Shown here: one piece after another, positions 9,265 to 17,350 of the stretch
How positions within the stretch are numbered: position 1 is the stretch's first letter
How the letters are laid out: each line of letters begins with the position of its first letter
Source of the DNA: Verrucomicrobiota bacterium
GTDB lineage: Bacteria; Verrucomicrobiota; Verrucomicrobiia; JABWAM01
Length of the DNA: 64,000 bases
Assembly (NCBI GenBank): GCA_023269615.1
Contig: JAHFSY010000010.1
Span: forward strand, 1 to 64,000
Reading direction: 5' to 3'
The notes under the pieces: model-generated
What the model saw: the letters and a program-made list of their open reading frames with translations, nothing else
What the model was told of the DNA's origin: nothing
The model's database searches: none
Translations under genes and position numbers: made by a program

Positions 9265-10419
9265 TCAATCCAGCGCGACAAAGAAATCGCGGAACACATC
9301 CACGCATTTCTCGAGCTCTGAGATCTCGATGAACTCATCCTTCGTGTGCGCCTGGCTGATCGAACCCGGCCCGAACGCGATCGCGGGCACGCCGCCACCC
9401 GACATCAACGAACAATCGGCAAACCAGGGCGCACCGGTCAAAAAGCTCTTTCGGTCCGCCTTGGGAGAATGACGCGACAGCACATCCGTCAGTTTCTGGA
9501 TGTACGGATCGTCCGCGGGCGTGTTCAGCCCGGGCCGGTCCGAAATGATCTCAACCTCGCACTCGGGCAGAGACTTCTTCAACCGCTCGATCACTTCTTT
9601 ATGCGTTTCCTGCGGAAGCGAACGGTGGTCCATCTCGATCTCGCACAGGTCGGGAATGATGTTCACCTTCGATCCGCCCTTGATGCCCGTCACATTGAAC
9701 GTCGCCTTCCCCAGCAGCGAATCCTCCAGGTGCGAATAGGCCTTCGGCATGTCGGTCGTGATGAAATCAATCGCCTTGCGCATCTTCACGATCGCGTTGT
9801 CGCCGAGGTCGGGCCGCGACGCATGACAGGCACGCCCGCGGGTGCGGAGACGAAGCCAAAGAGCGCCCTTGTGACGATGCACGATTCGAAGTTCGGTTGG
9901 TTCCCCTGCGATTCCGAAATTGGGGAGAATGCCTTTCGTCTTGAAGTAATCCGACTTCATCAGGTATTCGATCCCGTCATTCCCGCTCTCCTCACCCATC
10001 AACCCCGCAAACCAGATGTCGGTGTTGGGCGGACATTTCTTCTGGTCCACGATTTCCTTCAGGGCGACCAGCATCGCCGACATCGAGCCCTTCGTGTCCG
10101 AAGCGCCACGGCCGAGAACCCTCCCATCCTTCACCACGCCGCCAAACGGTTCGACTGTCATGCCCGCCACGCTCACCGTGTCCGTGTGCGGCCCGAGAAG
10201 AATGTGACGTTTCGAAGATTTGGATTTGAGCCGTCCGATGACGGTAGGCCGGTCCTTTTCGACAAACTGCATCTCCACGCTCATGCCGAGTTTGACGAGG
10301 TAATCCCCGACAAAGCGGGCAATTTCCCCTTCCCCGACATGGGGCGTACCCGGATCACCCTGCGGATTCACACTCGGGATCCGTATCAGTTCCTGCAAAA
10401 GTTCAACAACAGCGCTCAT
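9265..10419 (-). CDS. M20-family deacylase (ArgE/DapE/acetylornithine deacetylase type)
   Basis: A 384-residue zinc-dependent amidohydrolase. It begins LLQELIRIPSVNPQGDP. The first metal site is in LLGPHTDTV with the following RGASDTKG, the catalytic pair is in GLMGEESGNDGIEYL, and the dimerisation domain includes MDHRSLPQ. SGGGVPAIAFGPGSI and a final histidine in AHTKDEFIEI complete the site. The family removes acyl groups from amino acids such as N-acetylornithine or N-succinyl-diaminopimelate. DapB is encoded at 20.4 kb and ArgH at 31.5 kb, so both the lysine and arginine routes exist in this genome, but the substrate here cannot be chosen. The start at 10419 fits the domain boundary. Confidence 0.85.
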   Translation of the reverse strand: MSAVVELLQELIRIPSVNPQGDPGTPHVGEGEIARFVGDYLVKLGMSVEMQFVEKDRPTVIGRLKSKSSKRHILLGPHTDTVSVAGMTVEPFGGVVKDGRVLGRGASDTKGSMSAMLVALKEIVDQKKCPPNTDIWFAGLMGEESGNDGIEYLMKSDYFKTKGILPNFGIAGEPTELRIVHRHKGALWLRLRTRGRACHASRPDLGDNAIVKMRKAIDFITTDMPKAYSHLEDSLLGKATFNVTGIKGGSKVNIIPDLCEIEMDHRSLPQETHKEVIERLKKSLPECEVEIISDRPGLNTPADDPYIQKLTDVLSRHSPKADRKSFLTGAPWFADCSLMSGGGVPAIAFGPGSISQAHTKDEFIEISELEKCVDVFRDFFVALD

Positions 10420-10748
10420 AAAGGATTTGGGAGACTCGCAGACATGGGGCAAAGGGAAAAGCTAAAAAACCGCAGCCCCTCACCGAATTATGGCCATGCA
10501 TGGGGGTATTGGAGAATTGTAGAGCCGCCCCACGGGATGGCCCTCTGCGAGGCAAAAGAGCGCGGTGACTTCGCATGGTTGACTTTGGACCCACAAAATG
10601 GCAGGTTCCCCGCTGCTGGTGGACGAAATTCGGCTTCATGCCGTGAGATCCGCAAGGGTCCTATATCCATCAGTTGTTTTCCCCGTCAGGAGGGCGTGCG
10701 AGAGTGAAGCCAAATTTTTTGCCGAAGTTTAATTCACCAAACATTCAT
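10420..10748. other. Intergenic region with no recognised gene
   Basis: About 330 bases between the divergent M20 and RDD genes. No open frame resembles a protein, and no long repeat or RNA gene is seen. Promoters for both flanking genes should lie here, but no convincing pair of -35 and -10 boxes could be picked by eye. Confidence 0.5.
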
Positions 10749-11228
10749 ATGGAACCACAATCAATTGCTGTAGCCCCACCCCAGATCGATACGGCAAGCA
10801 GTACAGCCGTGATCCGCCACGCCGGCTTCTGGATCCGCTTTTGGGCCTATTTTTTTGACGGCATCATCATCACAGCCGTGACCATCGGCATCATGTTTTG
10901 TTTGTTTGGACGTCCGTCTTATCCTGAATTTCACCAGATGATCAAGGGCGACTATTACATGATCTACGTATGGATCCTCTATTGCATGGTGCTGGAAGCC
11001 TCCCCTTTGCAGGGCACTTTTGGAAAGCGCTTGATGGATCTGAAAGTGACGGATGAAAAAGGGAACCGCCTCGACATCAAGCGATCCATTATTCGCAACC
11101 TGTGCAAGCTGATCTCCTTCCATTGTTTTGCCCTTGGATTTATTTGGATTGGCTTCTCCCAACAAAAGCAAGGCTGGCACGATCTGCTGGCAAAGACTTT
11201 CGTAGTCGGCGGTTCACCTCAGTCATGA
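10749..11228 (+). CDS. RDD-family membrane protein
   Basis: A 159-residue protein with an RDD domain: HAGFWIRFWAYFFDG in helix one and RLMDLKVTDEKG in the loop before the last helices. Three to four hydrophobic segments are visible at about 36-58, 74-92 and 118-138. RDD proteins are inner-membrane proteins of mostly unknown function, and a few are linked to ion transport. The ATG at 10749 begins a short polar N-terminus; the frame is open further upstream, but no better start is seen. The gene stands alone, convergent with the toxin-antitoxin pair downstream. Confidence 0.8.
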   Translation: MEPQSIAVAPPQIDTASSTAVIRHAGFWIRFWAYFFDGIIITAVTIGIMFCLFGRPSYPEFHQMIKGDYYMIYVWILYCMVLEASPLQGTFGKRLMDLKVTDEKGNRLDIKRSIIRNLCKLISFHCFALGFIWIGFSQQKQGWHDLLAKTFVVGGSPQS

Positions 11229-11246
11229 GCGTGACAACCCTAAATC

Positions 11247-11603
11247 TTACGCCAGGGGCAACCGAAACATCTCGACCATTTTTCGCCCAATCCGACGCCG
11301 TCGTTCATGGGTCACATTTCCCTTTCTGTCGTCGAACTGGGCTTTGGGAAGCAGGTAAATGCGGTCGCAGCGGACCGCCGTCTTCCAGTCCAGCCCATCG
11401 CTCTCGTCCAAGGCTTCCTCGTTCAGTTTGGGAACGCGATTCAACCTGGCTGATGTGCAGATCAGCGCGTTGACGTCCTCGATGTCGGGGTTTTGGCAAA
11501 TTTCATCATTGGAAATGATGACTGCTGGATGACGCTTTTCCCTGCTGAAGGGAAGCATGACAATTTCCCATTGCCTCATCTCCCTGGGATGGTCCCGTTT
11601 CAT
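11247..11603 (-). CDS. PemK/MazF-type toxin
   Basis: A 118-residue protein resembling MazF/PemK RNA endonuclease toxins: QWEIVMLPFS near the start, PAVIISND as the conserved beta strand, and VRCDRIYLLPKAQF in the second half. The family cleaves mRNA at short sequence motifs. Its ATG overlaps the stop of the upstream antitoxin as ATGA, so the two are probably translationally coupled. The order antitoxin then toxin is the usual one. An internal start at 11579 (MRQWEIV) would also give a complete domain. Pairing of a MazF-like toxin with a Phd-like antitoxin is less common than pairing with MazE. Confidence 0.78.
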   Translation of the reverse strand: MKRDHPREMRQWEIVMLPFSREKRHPAVIISNDEICQNPDIEDVNALICTSARLNRVPKLNEEALDESDGLDWKTAVRCDRIYLLPKAQFDDRKGNVTHERRRRIGRKMVEMFRLPLA

Positions 11604-11902
11604 TCAAGGTCCTTCGGCACGCGAATGATGGAGGCTTTGGCCAGACGATTGTCCTCCTGGATATCCGCCTGGGTGTAGCAGCCGGCAAAATAGCCGGGTG
11701 GTCGCATCGGAATGGGTTCGATCTCCGGCACTTCCTGTAAAACAAAACGATGTCGATGGCTCACGATATAAACAGCCTGACCATTCTTCACCTTCTCAAG
11801 AAGGCGGCCCAGATAGGTCTTTGCCTTGCTCAGCGTAAAGCACTGCTCATCAAAATCCGTCTTTCCAGTTTTGAATCGGTGTGGACGATTTGAAATTTTC
11901 AT
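11600..11902 (-). CDS. Phd/YefM-type antitoxin
   Basis: A 100-residue protein with the Phd/YefM pattern FTLSKAKTYLGRLLEKVKNG followed by AVYIVSHRHRFVL, the DNA-binding and dimerisation half of such antitoxins. The C-terminal part (PPGYFAGCYTQADIQEDNR) would bind the toxin. It lies directly upstream of the MazF-like gene with a 4-base overlap. A perfect 7-base inverted repeat starts at its own start codon and overlaps the predicted promoter, so it probably represses its own operon as other antitoxins do. The gene has few bases for a leader. Confidence 0.78.
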   Translation of the reverse strand: MKISNRPHRFKTGKTDFDEQCFTLSKAKTYLGRLLEKVKNGQAVYIVSHRHRFVLQEVPEIEPIPMRPPGYFAGCYTQADIQEDNRLAKASIIRVPKDLE

Positions 11903-11937
11903 AGCCTATAAGTAGGCTACATTCAGTCTATTGTCAA
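11902..11937 (-). promoter_or_regulatory. Predicted promoter and operator of the toxin-antitoxin pair
   Basis: Read on the minus strand, TTGACA (11937-11932) is a perfect -35 box. About 17 bases later the AT-rich TACTTATA could serve as the -10. TAGCCTA and TAGGCTA form a 7-base inverted repeat with a 4-base spacer at 11902-11919, covering the -10 and touching the antitoxin ATG. This fits autorepression and a very short or absent leader. The transcription start is inferred, not seen. Confidence 0.5.
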
Positions 11938-11979
11938 TATTGTTCAATCGAAACAGCGCTTCACAGAAGCGCCTCTGCA

Positions 11980-12939
11980 TCAGGAGCGGTTGGCCCGCTC
12001 CGACTGGTACCACGTCACAAATTTTGGAATCCCCACCCCCACTTTCGTCCTCGGCTGGTAATCCAGCAGACGCTGGGCTTTGCTGATGTCGGCGAAGGTT
12101 CTTGGAACATCGCCAGGTTGCTCGGGCTGGCGGTCGATCTTTGCCTTTTTCCCAAGCGACCTTTCAATCAAGGCGATCACGTCGCTTAAGGATGTTGTCT
12201 GGGATTCACCCAGGTTGATGATTTCAAAGCCGAATTCGCGGCGGGTGGTGGCGACGACTCCCTGGACGATGTCATCCACATACGTGTAATCCCGCTCTGC
12301 CGAGCCATCGCCATAAACCGGGATGGGCAGGTTGCGCAGGATGCGTTCCGTGAAGTGGTAAATCGCCATGTCGGGACGCCCGCGCGGGCCATAGACGCTG
12401 AAAAACCGGAGCGCCACGATGTCCATGCCATGCAGATGACGGTACGCGCGGCACAATGCCTCGCCCGCCAGCTTCGTGGCGGCGTACGGGGAGATCGTGT
12501 GGAAGATCGGATCGGTTTCGGAAAACGGCACCTTCGTGTTCAGGCCGTACACGGATGACGTGGAGGCGAACGTGATCTTCCTCACGCCGGCCATCCGTGC
12601 CGACTCCAGGATGTTCAGGGTGCCCTCGACATTGACGCGCTGGTAGAGAAACGGGTCCTTTACCGAGGGTCGCACGCCGGCGCGCGCAGCGAGGTGGATG
12701 ATCATGTCGGGCCGGGTACCTCCAATGACATCCTTCACGAACGCGAGGTTGGAAACATCGCCTTCGGCCAGTTGCACGGCGGGATTCTTGAGCGCCTGTG
12801 CGATGTTTCGTCGCTTGAACTGCGGATCGTAGTAGGTGTTGAAATCGTCCATGACGACGACACGATGCTCGAGGGCCAAAAGACGCTCGAGCACATGCGA
12901 CCCGATAAACCCCGCCCCGCCTGTCAAAACAATCTGCAT
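11980..12939 (-). CDS. NAD-dependent nucleotide-sugar epimerase, UDP-glucuronate 4-epimerase-like
   Basis: A 319-residue extended SDR protein. TGGAGFIGSH is the NAD-binding glycine motif, the acidic residues in VMDDFNTYYDP bind the ribose, and the catalytic set is the serine in FASTSSVYG with YAATK. GPRGRPDMAIYHFTERIL resembles the CapI/GAE branch, which interconverts UDP-glucuronate and UDP-galacturonate. The product would feed capsule or LPS synthesis. It lies alone between the toxin-antitoxin pair and a TPR gene, about 20 kb from the main polysaccharide cluster. UDP-glucose 4-epimerase is an alternative activity. Confidence 0.85.
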   Translation of the reverse strand: MQIVLTGGAGFIGSHVLERLLALEHRVVVMDDFNTYYDPQFKRRNIAQALKNPAVQLAEGDVSNLAFVKDVIGGTRPDMIIHLAARAGVRPSVKDPFLYQRVNVEGTLNILESARMAGVRKITFASTSSVYGLNTKVPFSETDPIFHTISPYAATKLAGEALCRAYRHLHGMDIVALRFFSVYGPRGRPDMAIYHFTERILRNLPIPVYGDGSAERDYTYVDDIVQGVVATTRREFGFEIINLGESQTTSLSDVIALIERSLGKKAKIDRQPEQPGDVPRTFADISKAQRLLDYQPRTKVGVGIPKFVTWYQSERANRS

Positions 12940-13047
12940 AAAATGAAATTCAATTCCACGAAACCTACCCTCCCACGATCGTCCTCAACAACCTTTTTCC
13001 ACCATCTCGCTTCTACTGCCCGGGCTTATGAATTTGACCCTTCATCT

Positions 13048-13118
13048 GTAGGAGCCGCTGTCAGCGGCGACCGGGAGACATGGCCCTTGCGGAGATCGCC
13101 GCTGACAGCGGCTCCTAC
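13048..13118. repeat. Inverted repeat beginning GTAGGAGCCGC
   Basis: A 23-base arm at 13048-13070 is repeated exactly in inverted form at 13096-13118, with 25 bases between. Each arm is itself partly palindromic (CCGCTGTCAGCGG). It lies between the epimerase start and the end of the TPR gene. A diverged relative with the same outer ends is at 28580. It resembles a REP/BIME-type element and would form a strong hairpin in RNA. Confidence 0.75.
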
Positions 13119-13148
13119 ATTGCAGATTAGAATGCGCAAGCCCCGGTT

Positions 13149-13739
13149 CTACGACTGTTGCAGCTTCAACAAATTCCCTGCACGTTCCAGGGCGACCGAG
13201 GCCTGCTTCGTTTTGGGATAACAGCGCTGGATTTCCCTCATCGAGTGCAGCGCGTCGCTCACCCGGTTGCCATGTGTTACATAAAGCTCCGCCAGGCGAA
13301 AATGGATCTGCGAAAATGTTTCGACGGTCTGCGACTTATGGATCGCCTGTTTCAATTCCTCCATTGCCGCATCGGGGTTGTTGAAAGGCACCAGCTGCAG
13401 GTCGGCGATGCGCAAGTGCGGCGTTACTTCGTTGGGATACAACTCCATGTACTTGCGATAAACTTCAATGGCCTCCTCGTACTGCCCTTCCCGCAGGCGC
13501 GCCTCGGCAATGCTGTATTGCGGCCTCACTTCAAAATTGTCGTCCGATGGCAGCCAGAGGCCACCCGTCGCTCCGCCCACCGCCGTTGCAAGGGGCCCCG
13601 CCCACAAAACCCCCAAAACACCGATCATCCCGAGTCCCGCGATGATCCCGATGCCTTGCAGCACGTGGAGAGCCAGCAACATGAGAAGCGTCACAACAAC
13701 CCGCCAGAGAATGTGTTTTAAAAAATATTCCCCGCTCAT
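13149..13739 (-). CDS. TPR-containing membrane-anchored protein of unknown function
   Basis: A 196-residue protein. Two hydrophobic helices lie near the N-terminus (about 8-28 and 32-55). From about residue 70 there are tetratricopeptide-like repeats, such as AEARLREGQYEEAIEVYRKYMELYP and a later FRLAELYVTHGNRVSDALH. The start at 13739 has a GGAG ribosome-binding site 6 bases upstream and is preferred over the ATG two codons before that site. The function is unknown; TPR domains usually hold protein partners. It is divergently placed from the ferredoxin gene, with about 46 bases between the starts. Confidence 0.65.
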   Translation of the reverse strand: MSGEYFLKHILWRVVVTLLMLLALHVLQGIGIIAGLGMIGVLGVLWAGPLATAVGGATGGLWLPSDDNFEVRPQYSIAEARLREGQYEEAIEVYRKYMELYPNEVTPHLRIADLQLVPFNNPDAAMEELKQAIHKSQTVETFSQIHFRLAELYVTHGNRVSDALHSMREIQRCYPKTKQASVALERAGNLLKLQQS

Positions 13740-13785
13740 TCTTTGCTCCATTGACAACGTGTAAATCGAGCATTACACACAGCCT

Positions 13786-14079
13786 GTGGCAAAAATCACG
13801 ATCGAAAATCGCGGCAAGTCCGCCGAAGTCCCCGACGGAGAGCTCACCATCCTGGAAGCCGGCGAAAAGGCCGGGGTGGACATGGAGTTCGGATGCCGCG
13901 ATTGCACGTGCGGCACGTGCGCGGTCGAGATCGCCAGCGGCATGGAAAATCTTTCGACGCCCACCGAGCAGGAGATTGACGTGCTGGACACATGGAACAG
14001 GGATCCCGAAAAATTCCGCCTCACCTGCTGCGTCAAGGTGATGAAGGGCGAGGTCGTCGTCCGCGAAGGCGCGCACTGA
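13786..14079 (+). CDS. [2Fe-2S] ferredoxin
   Basis: A 97-residue plant-type ferredoxin. The cluster ligands are in CRDCTCGTC (CxxxxCxxC spacing) with the fourth cysteine in TCC about 35 residues later. An extra cysteine sits beside each set. The family transfers single electrons at low potential in the cytoplasm. The start is a GTG; no ATG lies in frame upstream near the domain. It is followed after 19 bases by endonuclease IV on the same strand, so the two are probably co-transcribed. The redox partner is not visible here. Confidence 0.88.
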   Translation: MAKITIENRGKSAEVPDGELTILEAGEKAGVDMEFGCRDCTCGTCAVEIASGMENLSTPTEQEIDVLDTWNRDPEKFRLTCCVKVMKGEVVVREGAH

Positions 14080-14098
14080 TTTTCAAGGGGTGCATTGC

Positions 14099-14953
14099 AT
14101 GAAGATGGATTTCATTGGGGCCCACATGTCCATGGCAGGAGGATACTCCCGGGCGTGGGACCGGGCGGAGGAGGCTGGCTGCCACGCGATGCAAATCTTT
14201 ACCAAGAACAACATGCAATGGGAGGCGGGCCCGATTTCACAGGATTCGGCCGAGGTGTTCCGCAAGCGCACCGCCGCCTTGCGCCTCCCCGTCTGCGGCC
14301 ACGCAGGCTACCTGATCAATCTTGGCGCAAAGGCCGGCCCAACTGCGCGCCGCTCGCTCATCGCGCTCTCGGACGAACTGGATCGCGCCGAGCTTCTAGG
14401 GCTTCCCTTCCTCGTGCTGCATCCCGGCAACCACATGGGCGCCGGCGAAAAAAACGGCATCCGAACCATCTCCTCCAATCTCCGCTCCGTGCTAAAAAAA
14501 TCCAAAACAAAAAAAGTCAAGGTTGCGCTTGAAACCACCGCCGGCCAGGGTACGGGCATCGGGCATCGATTCGAGCATCTGGCGGAAATTTACGAGCGTG
14601 TGGACATGCCCTCCCGCATCGGGTTCTGTCTCGACACCTGCCATGTCTTTGCCGCTGGTTACGATATCTCGCACGCGCGCGGCCTCGCCACCACGCTCAA
14701 GGAATTCGACAAGCTGCTCGGGCTCGAGAAAATCCTCGGCTTCCACTTCAACGATTCCAAGACCGGCCTTGGCAGCCGCGTGGACCGCCACGAACACGTC
14801 GGCAAGGGGCACATCGGGATCGAGCCCTTCAAGGAACTCCTCAACACGCACGCATTCGCCAGGGTGCCGAAAATTCTTGAAACCCCCAAGGGCATCAACG
14901 GCCGTGCCGACATTCACAATCTCAAAATCCTGCGCGGGCTCATCCGCAAATGA
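14099..14953 (+). CDS. nfo: Endonuclease IV (deoxyribonuclease IV)
   Basis: A 284-residue AP endonuclease that nicks DNA 5' of abasic sites in base-excision repair. FIGAHMSMAGGYSRAWDRA at the start, LVLHPGNHMGAG, VALETTAGQGTGIG, GFCLDTCHVFAAGYD, FHFNDSKTGLGSRVDRHEHVGKGHIG and ILETPKG give the zinc ligands of the TIM-barrel family. The ATG at 14099 lies about 8 bases after an AAGGGG ribosome-binding site; a GTG three codons earlier is less likely. It stands between ferredoxin and the exonuclease gene in a plus-strand group that suggests DNA maintenance. Confidence 0.95.
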   Translation: MKMDFIGAHMSMAGGYSRAWDRAEEAGCHAMQIFTKNNMQWEAGPISQDSAEVFRKRTAALRLPVCGHAGYLINLGAKAGPTARRSLIALSDELDRAELLGLPFLVLHPGNHMGAGEKNGIRTISSNLRSVLKKSKTKKVKVALETTAGQGTGIGHRFEHLAEIYERVDMPSRIGFCLDTCHVFAAGYDISHARGLATTLKEFDKLLGLEKILGFHFNDSKTGLGSRVDRHEHVGKGHIGIEPFKELLNTHAFARVPKILETPKGINGRADIHNLKILRGLIRK

Positions 14954-14969
14954 TCCTGCGCCGCCCCGC

Positions 14970-15518
14970 ATGAAGAACATCGTCTATTTCGACCTCGAAA
15001 CGCAGAAGAGCTTTGACGAGGTGGGCGGCCGCACCCCCGAACATTTCCGCCAGCTCAGAATGTCCATCGGCGTCACCTATTCCTCCAGGGAGCAGGAATA
15101 CCGCATTTTTCATGAGGGCAACGTGCATGACATGATCAAGATCCTCATGCGCGCCGACCTCGTCGTGGGACACAACATCGTGGGATTCGATTACACGGTG
15201 CTCTCCGCCTATTCGCCTCTCGACCTCGACCAGATCCCAACGCTCGACACACTCGTCGAAATCGAAAAAATCCTGAAGCATCGCCTCAGCCTTGACGCGC
15301 TCGCCAAGGCCACGCTGGGAAGCACCAAGATCGCGGGCGGCCTGGACGCCATCACCTGGTGGCGTGAAGGCGGCGAGGCAAGCATCCTCAAGATCGCCGA
15401 ATACTGCTGCTACGACGTCAAGATCACGCGGCAGATTCACGAATTCGGACGCGACCGCGGCGAGCTATATTACAATGACCGCTTCGGACAGCGCAGAACC
15501 GTCAAGGTCCAATGGTGA
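14970..15518 (+). CDS. DEDD-type 3'-5' exonuclease, RNase H-like fold
   Basis: A 182-residue protein with the exonuclease pattern of the DEDD superfamily: D and E in YFDLET (residues 7 and 9), D in VVGHNIVGFDYTVL, a further D in LDTLVEI, and D in EYCCYDVKITRQ. The size and motifs match stand-alone DnaQ/YprB-like nucleases found near helicases or repair genes. It starts 16 bases after endonuclease IV and overlaps the histidine kinase gene by 7 bases. The substrate, DNA or RNA, is not known. The frame is open far upstream inside nfo, but the true ATG is clearly the one at 14970. Confidence 0.75.
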   Translation: MKNIVYFDLETQKSFDEVGGRTPEHFRQLRMSIGVTYSSREQEYRIFHEGNVHDMIKILMRADLVVGHNIVGFDYTVLSAYSPLDLDQIPTLDTLVEIEKILKHRLSLDALAKATLGSTKIAGGLDAITWWREGGEASILKIAEYCCYDVKITRQIHEFGRDRGELYYNDRFGQRRTVKVQW

Positions 15519-17350
15519 TCCGACGGCATCCGGACTCGAAGGGCTCCGCCCTCATCCGCCCTCCCCGCTCAAATGCGCACCTCGCGTTGCTCGGACGCCT
15601 CACCCGCATCTTTCACTCCTCGCTCGACCCAGCCGTCACGCTTCGCCTTGCATTGCAGGACACCGTGAAACTGCTCCGTGCCACAAGCGGCTCGGTGGCG
15701 CTCATCAACCCGGAAACCGGCCTTCTGGAAATCGAGGCGTCCGTGGGGCTGAGCTCCCGGGGACGCAAACTGAAGTTGCAGGTGGGCGAAGGCGTCACCG
15801 GCTGGGTCGCGCTTCAAGGCGCACCGGCCCGGGTGGCGGATGTGGGCAAGGATCCACGTTATGTCCCCGTACGGCGCGATATCCGGTCCGAACTGGCGGT
15901 TCCACTAGAACGCGCCTCGACGGCGCGCAACGCTGGACCGGAAGTGGTTGGAGTGTTGAATGTGGACAGCATCCGACCAGACGCGTTTACCAGTGAGGAT
16001 GAAAAATTGCTGGTGACACTCGCGGGACAAGTGAGCAGCCTGATTCACAACGCGTGGCTCTACGAGCAGTCCCGCCTTCATGCGTCTCGCCTCGATTCCC
16101 TCTTCAAGCTGGGCCAGTCCATCCTGGCGATTGACACGCTGCCCGAACTGTTGCAGCGGGTTGCGCAGGGTGCGTGCCGACTCATGCGCGGCCGGTTTTG
16201 CGCAATTCTCCTGCTGGACTCGACCGGCGCAAATCTCCGCTGGAGCGCAACCTCGGATGAACCGCGCCGACCGCTTCCCACCTCCGTTCTCTCCGTGGAC
16301 AACAGCCACATCGGAAGCGCCGTGCGGCGCGTGAAGCCCGTGGCCGTGGAGGACATCCAGAGGACCGATCCCCTGCCCCAATCCATCGCAAAGCGCCATC
16401 GCAATCTTTCCTCCATGCTGGTGGTTCCTCTTTTTACTGGCGAAAAGGCGCTTGGGGCGCTGGCGCTTTACTCGGACCACGCCCACCGTTTTTCCGATGG
16501 AGAGATTCAGCTCCTGACATCACTTGCCGGCCAGGCCTCCCTCGTGATCCAGCGCTGCCATCTATCGGAAAAACTGGTCTCGACCGAGGAGGAATTGCGG
16601 CAGAGCGAACGGCTCTCGTCCATCGGCCTTCTGGCTGCGGAAGTCGCCCATGAAATCCGAAATCCCTTGACCGTGATCAAGATGCTCACGCACAGCCTCG
16701 AGCGTGAACTGCCGCACCCCGATCCGCGACGCAAGGATTTCGAAATTCTTGGGCGCAAGCTCGAGCAGATGAACCGCACCGTGGAACGCGTTCTGAGCCT
16801 GGCTCGTGACAGCGAGCCGATTTTTGAAAGCCTGTCACTCAACTCCCTGGTGGAAGACCTGGTGTTGCTCACCCGTCACAAGATGTCGCAACAGCAGGTG
16901 CGCCTGCTGCTCAAGCTGTGCAAAGAGCTCCCCTCGGCGCTGATAGACCGCGCGCTCATAGAGCAGGCGCTCCTCAACGTCATTCTCAACGCATTGCACG
17001 CCATGCCAAGGGGCGGCGCGCTTCAACTATACACCGGAATCTCCCCCTCATCCCATCGAGTCTGGGTCGAGGTGCGCGACTCCGGTTGCGGCATGTCAAC
17101 GTTGCAAAAAGAGAAACTCTTCCAGCCCTTCCTCACCTCGCGACCCTCCGGCACCGGTCTTGGGATGGCCATCGTGGACAAGATCATCCAGGCTCACCAC
17201 GGCGAAATCCATGTTCGCTCCCGACCAGGCCACGGGACGTCCGTGCGCATCACGCTCCTGCAGGATGCGCATGCTGATCAGGGCCTGGGCGGCTGCAGCG
17301 AAAGAGCTATTCGTCGATCACCAACGGCGACGACGGGCGCTCAAACTTGA
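15512..17350 (+). CDS. Sensor histidine kinase with two GAF domains
   Basis: A 612-residue soluble kinase. The first GAF domain spans about 28-190, the second about 200-350. A short coiled segment leads to the HisKA domain with the phosphorylated H380 in AEVAHEIRNPL. The ATPase domain has the N box NVILNALHAM, the G1 box DSGCGM, and GTGLGMAIVDKI. No transmembrane helix is seen, so it should sense a cytoplasmic signal. No response regulator is adjacent on this strand; one is encoded at 19.5 kb in reverse. The last 44 bases overlap the 3' end of the convergent PpiD-like gene, and the residues after LLQDA do not look domain-like. Confidence 0.87.
   Translation: MVIRRHPDSKGSALIRPPRSNAHLALLGRLTRIFHSSLDPAVTLRLALQDTVKLLRATSGSVALINPETGLLEIEASVGLSSRGRKLKLQVGEGVTGWVALQGAPARVADVGKDPRYVPVRRDIRSELAVPLERASTARNAGPEVVGVLNVDSIRPDAFTSEDEKLLVTLAGQVSSLIHNAWLYEQSRLHASRLDSLFKLGQSILAIDTLPELLQRVAQGACRLMRGRFCAILLLDSTGANLRWSATSDEPRRPLPTSVLSVDNSHIGSAVRRVKPVAVEDIQRTDPLPQSIAKRHRNLSSMLVVPLFTGEKALGALALYSDHAHRFSDGEIQLLTSLAGQASLVIQRCHLSEKLVSTEEELRQSERLSSIGLLAAEVAHEIRNPLTVIKMLTHSLERELPHPDPRRKDFEILGRKLEQMNRTVERVLSLARDSEPIFESLSLNSLVEDLVLLTRHKMSQQQVRLLLKLCKELPSALIDRALIEQALLNVILNALHAMPRGGALQLYTGISPSSHRVWVEVRDSGCGMSTLQKEKLFQPFLTSRPSGTGLGMAIVDKIIQAHHGEIHVRSRPGHGTSVRITLLQDAHADQGLGGCSERAIRRSPTATTGAQT

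Noticed and set aside
14523..14969. Long plus-strand frame before the DEDD exonuclease start
   Set aside because: It runs inside the endonuclease IV gene in another frame with arginine- and serine-rich content. The exonuclease motif starts right at the ATG at 14970.
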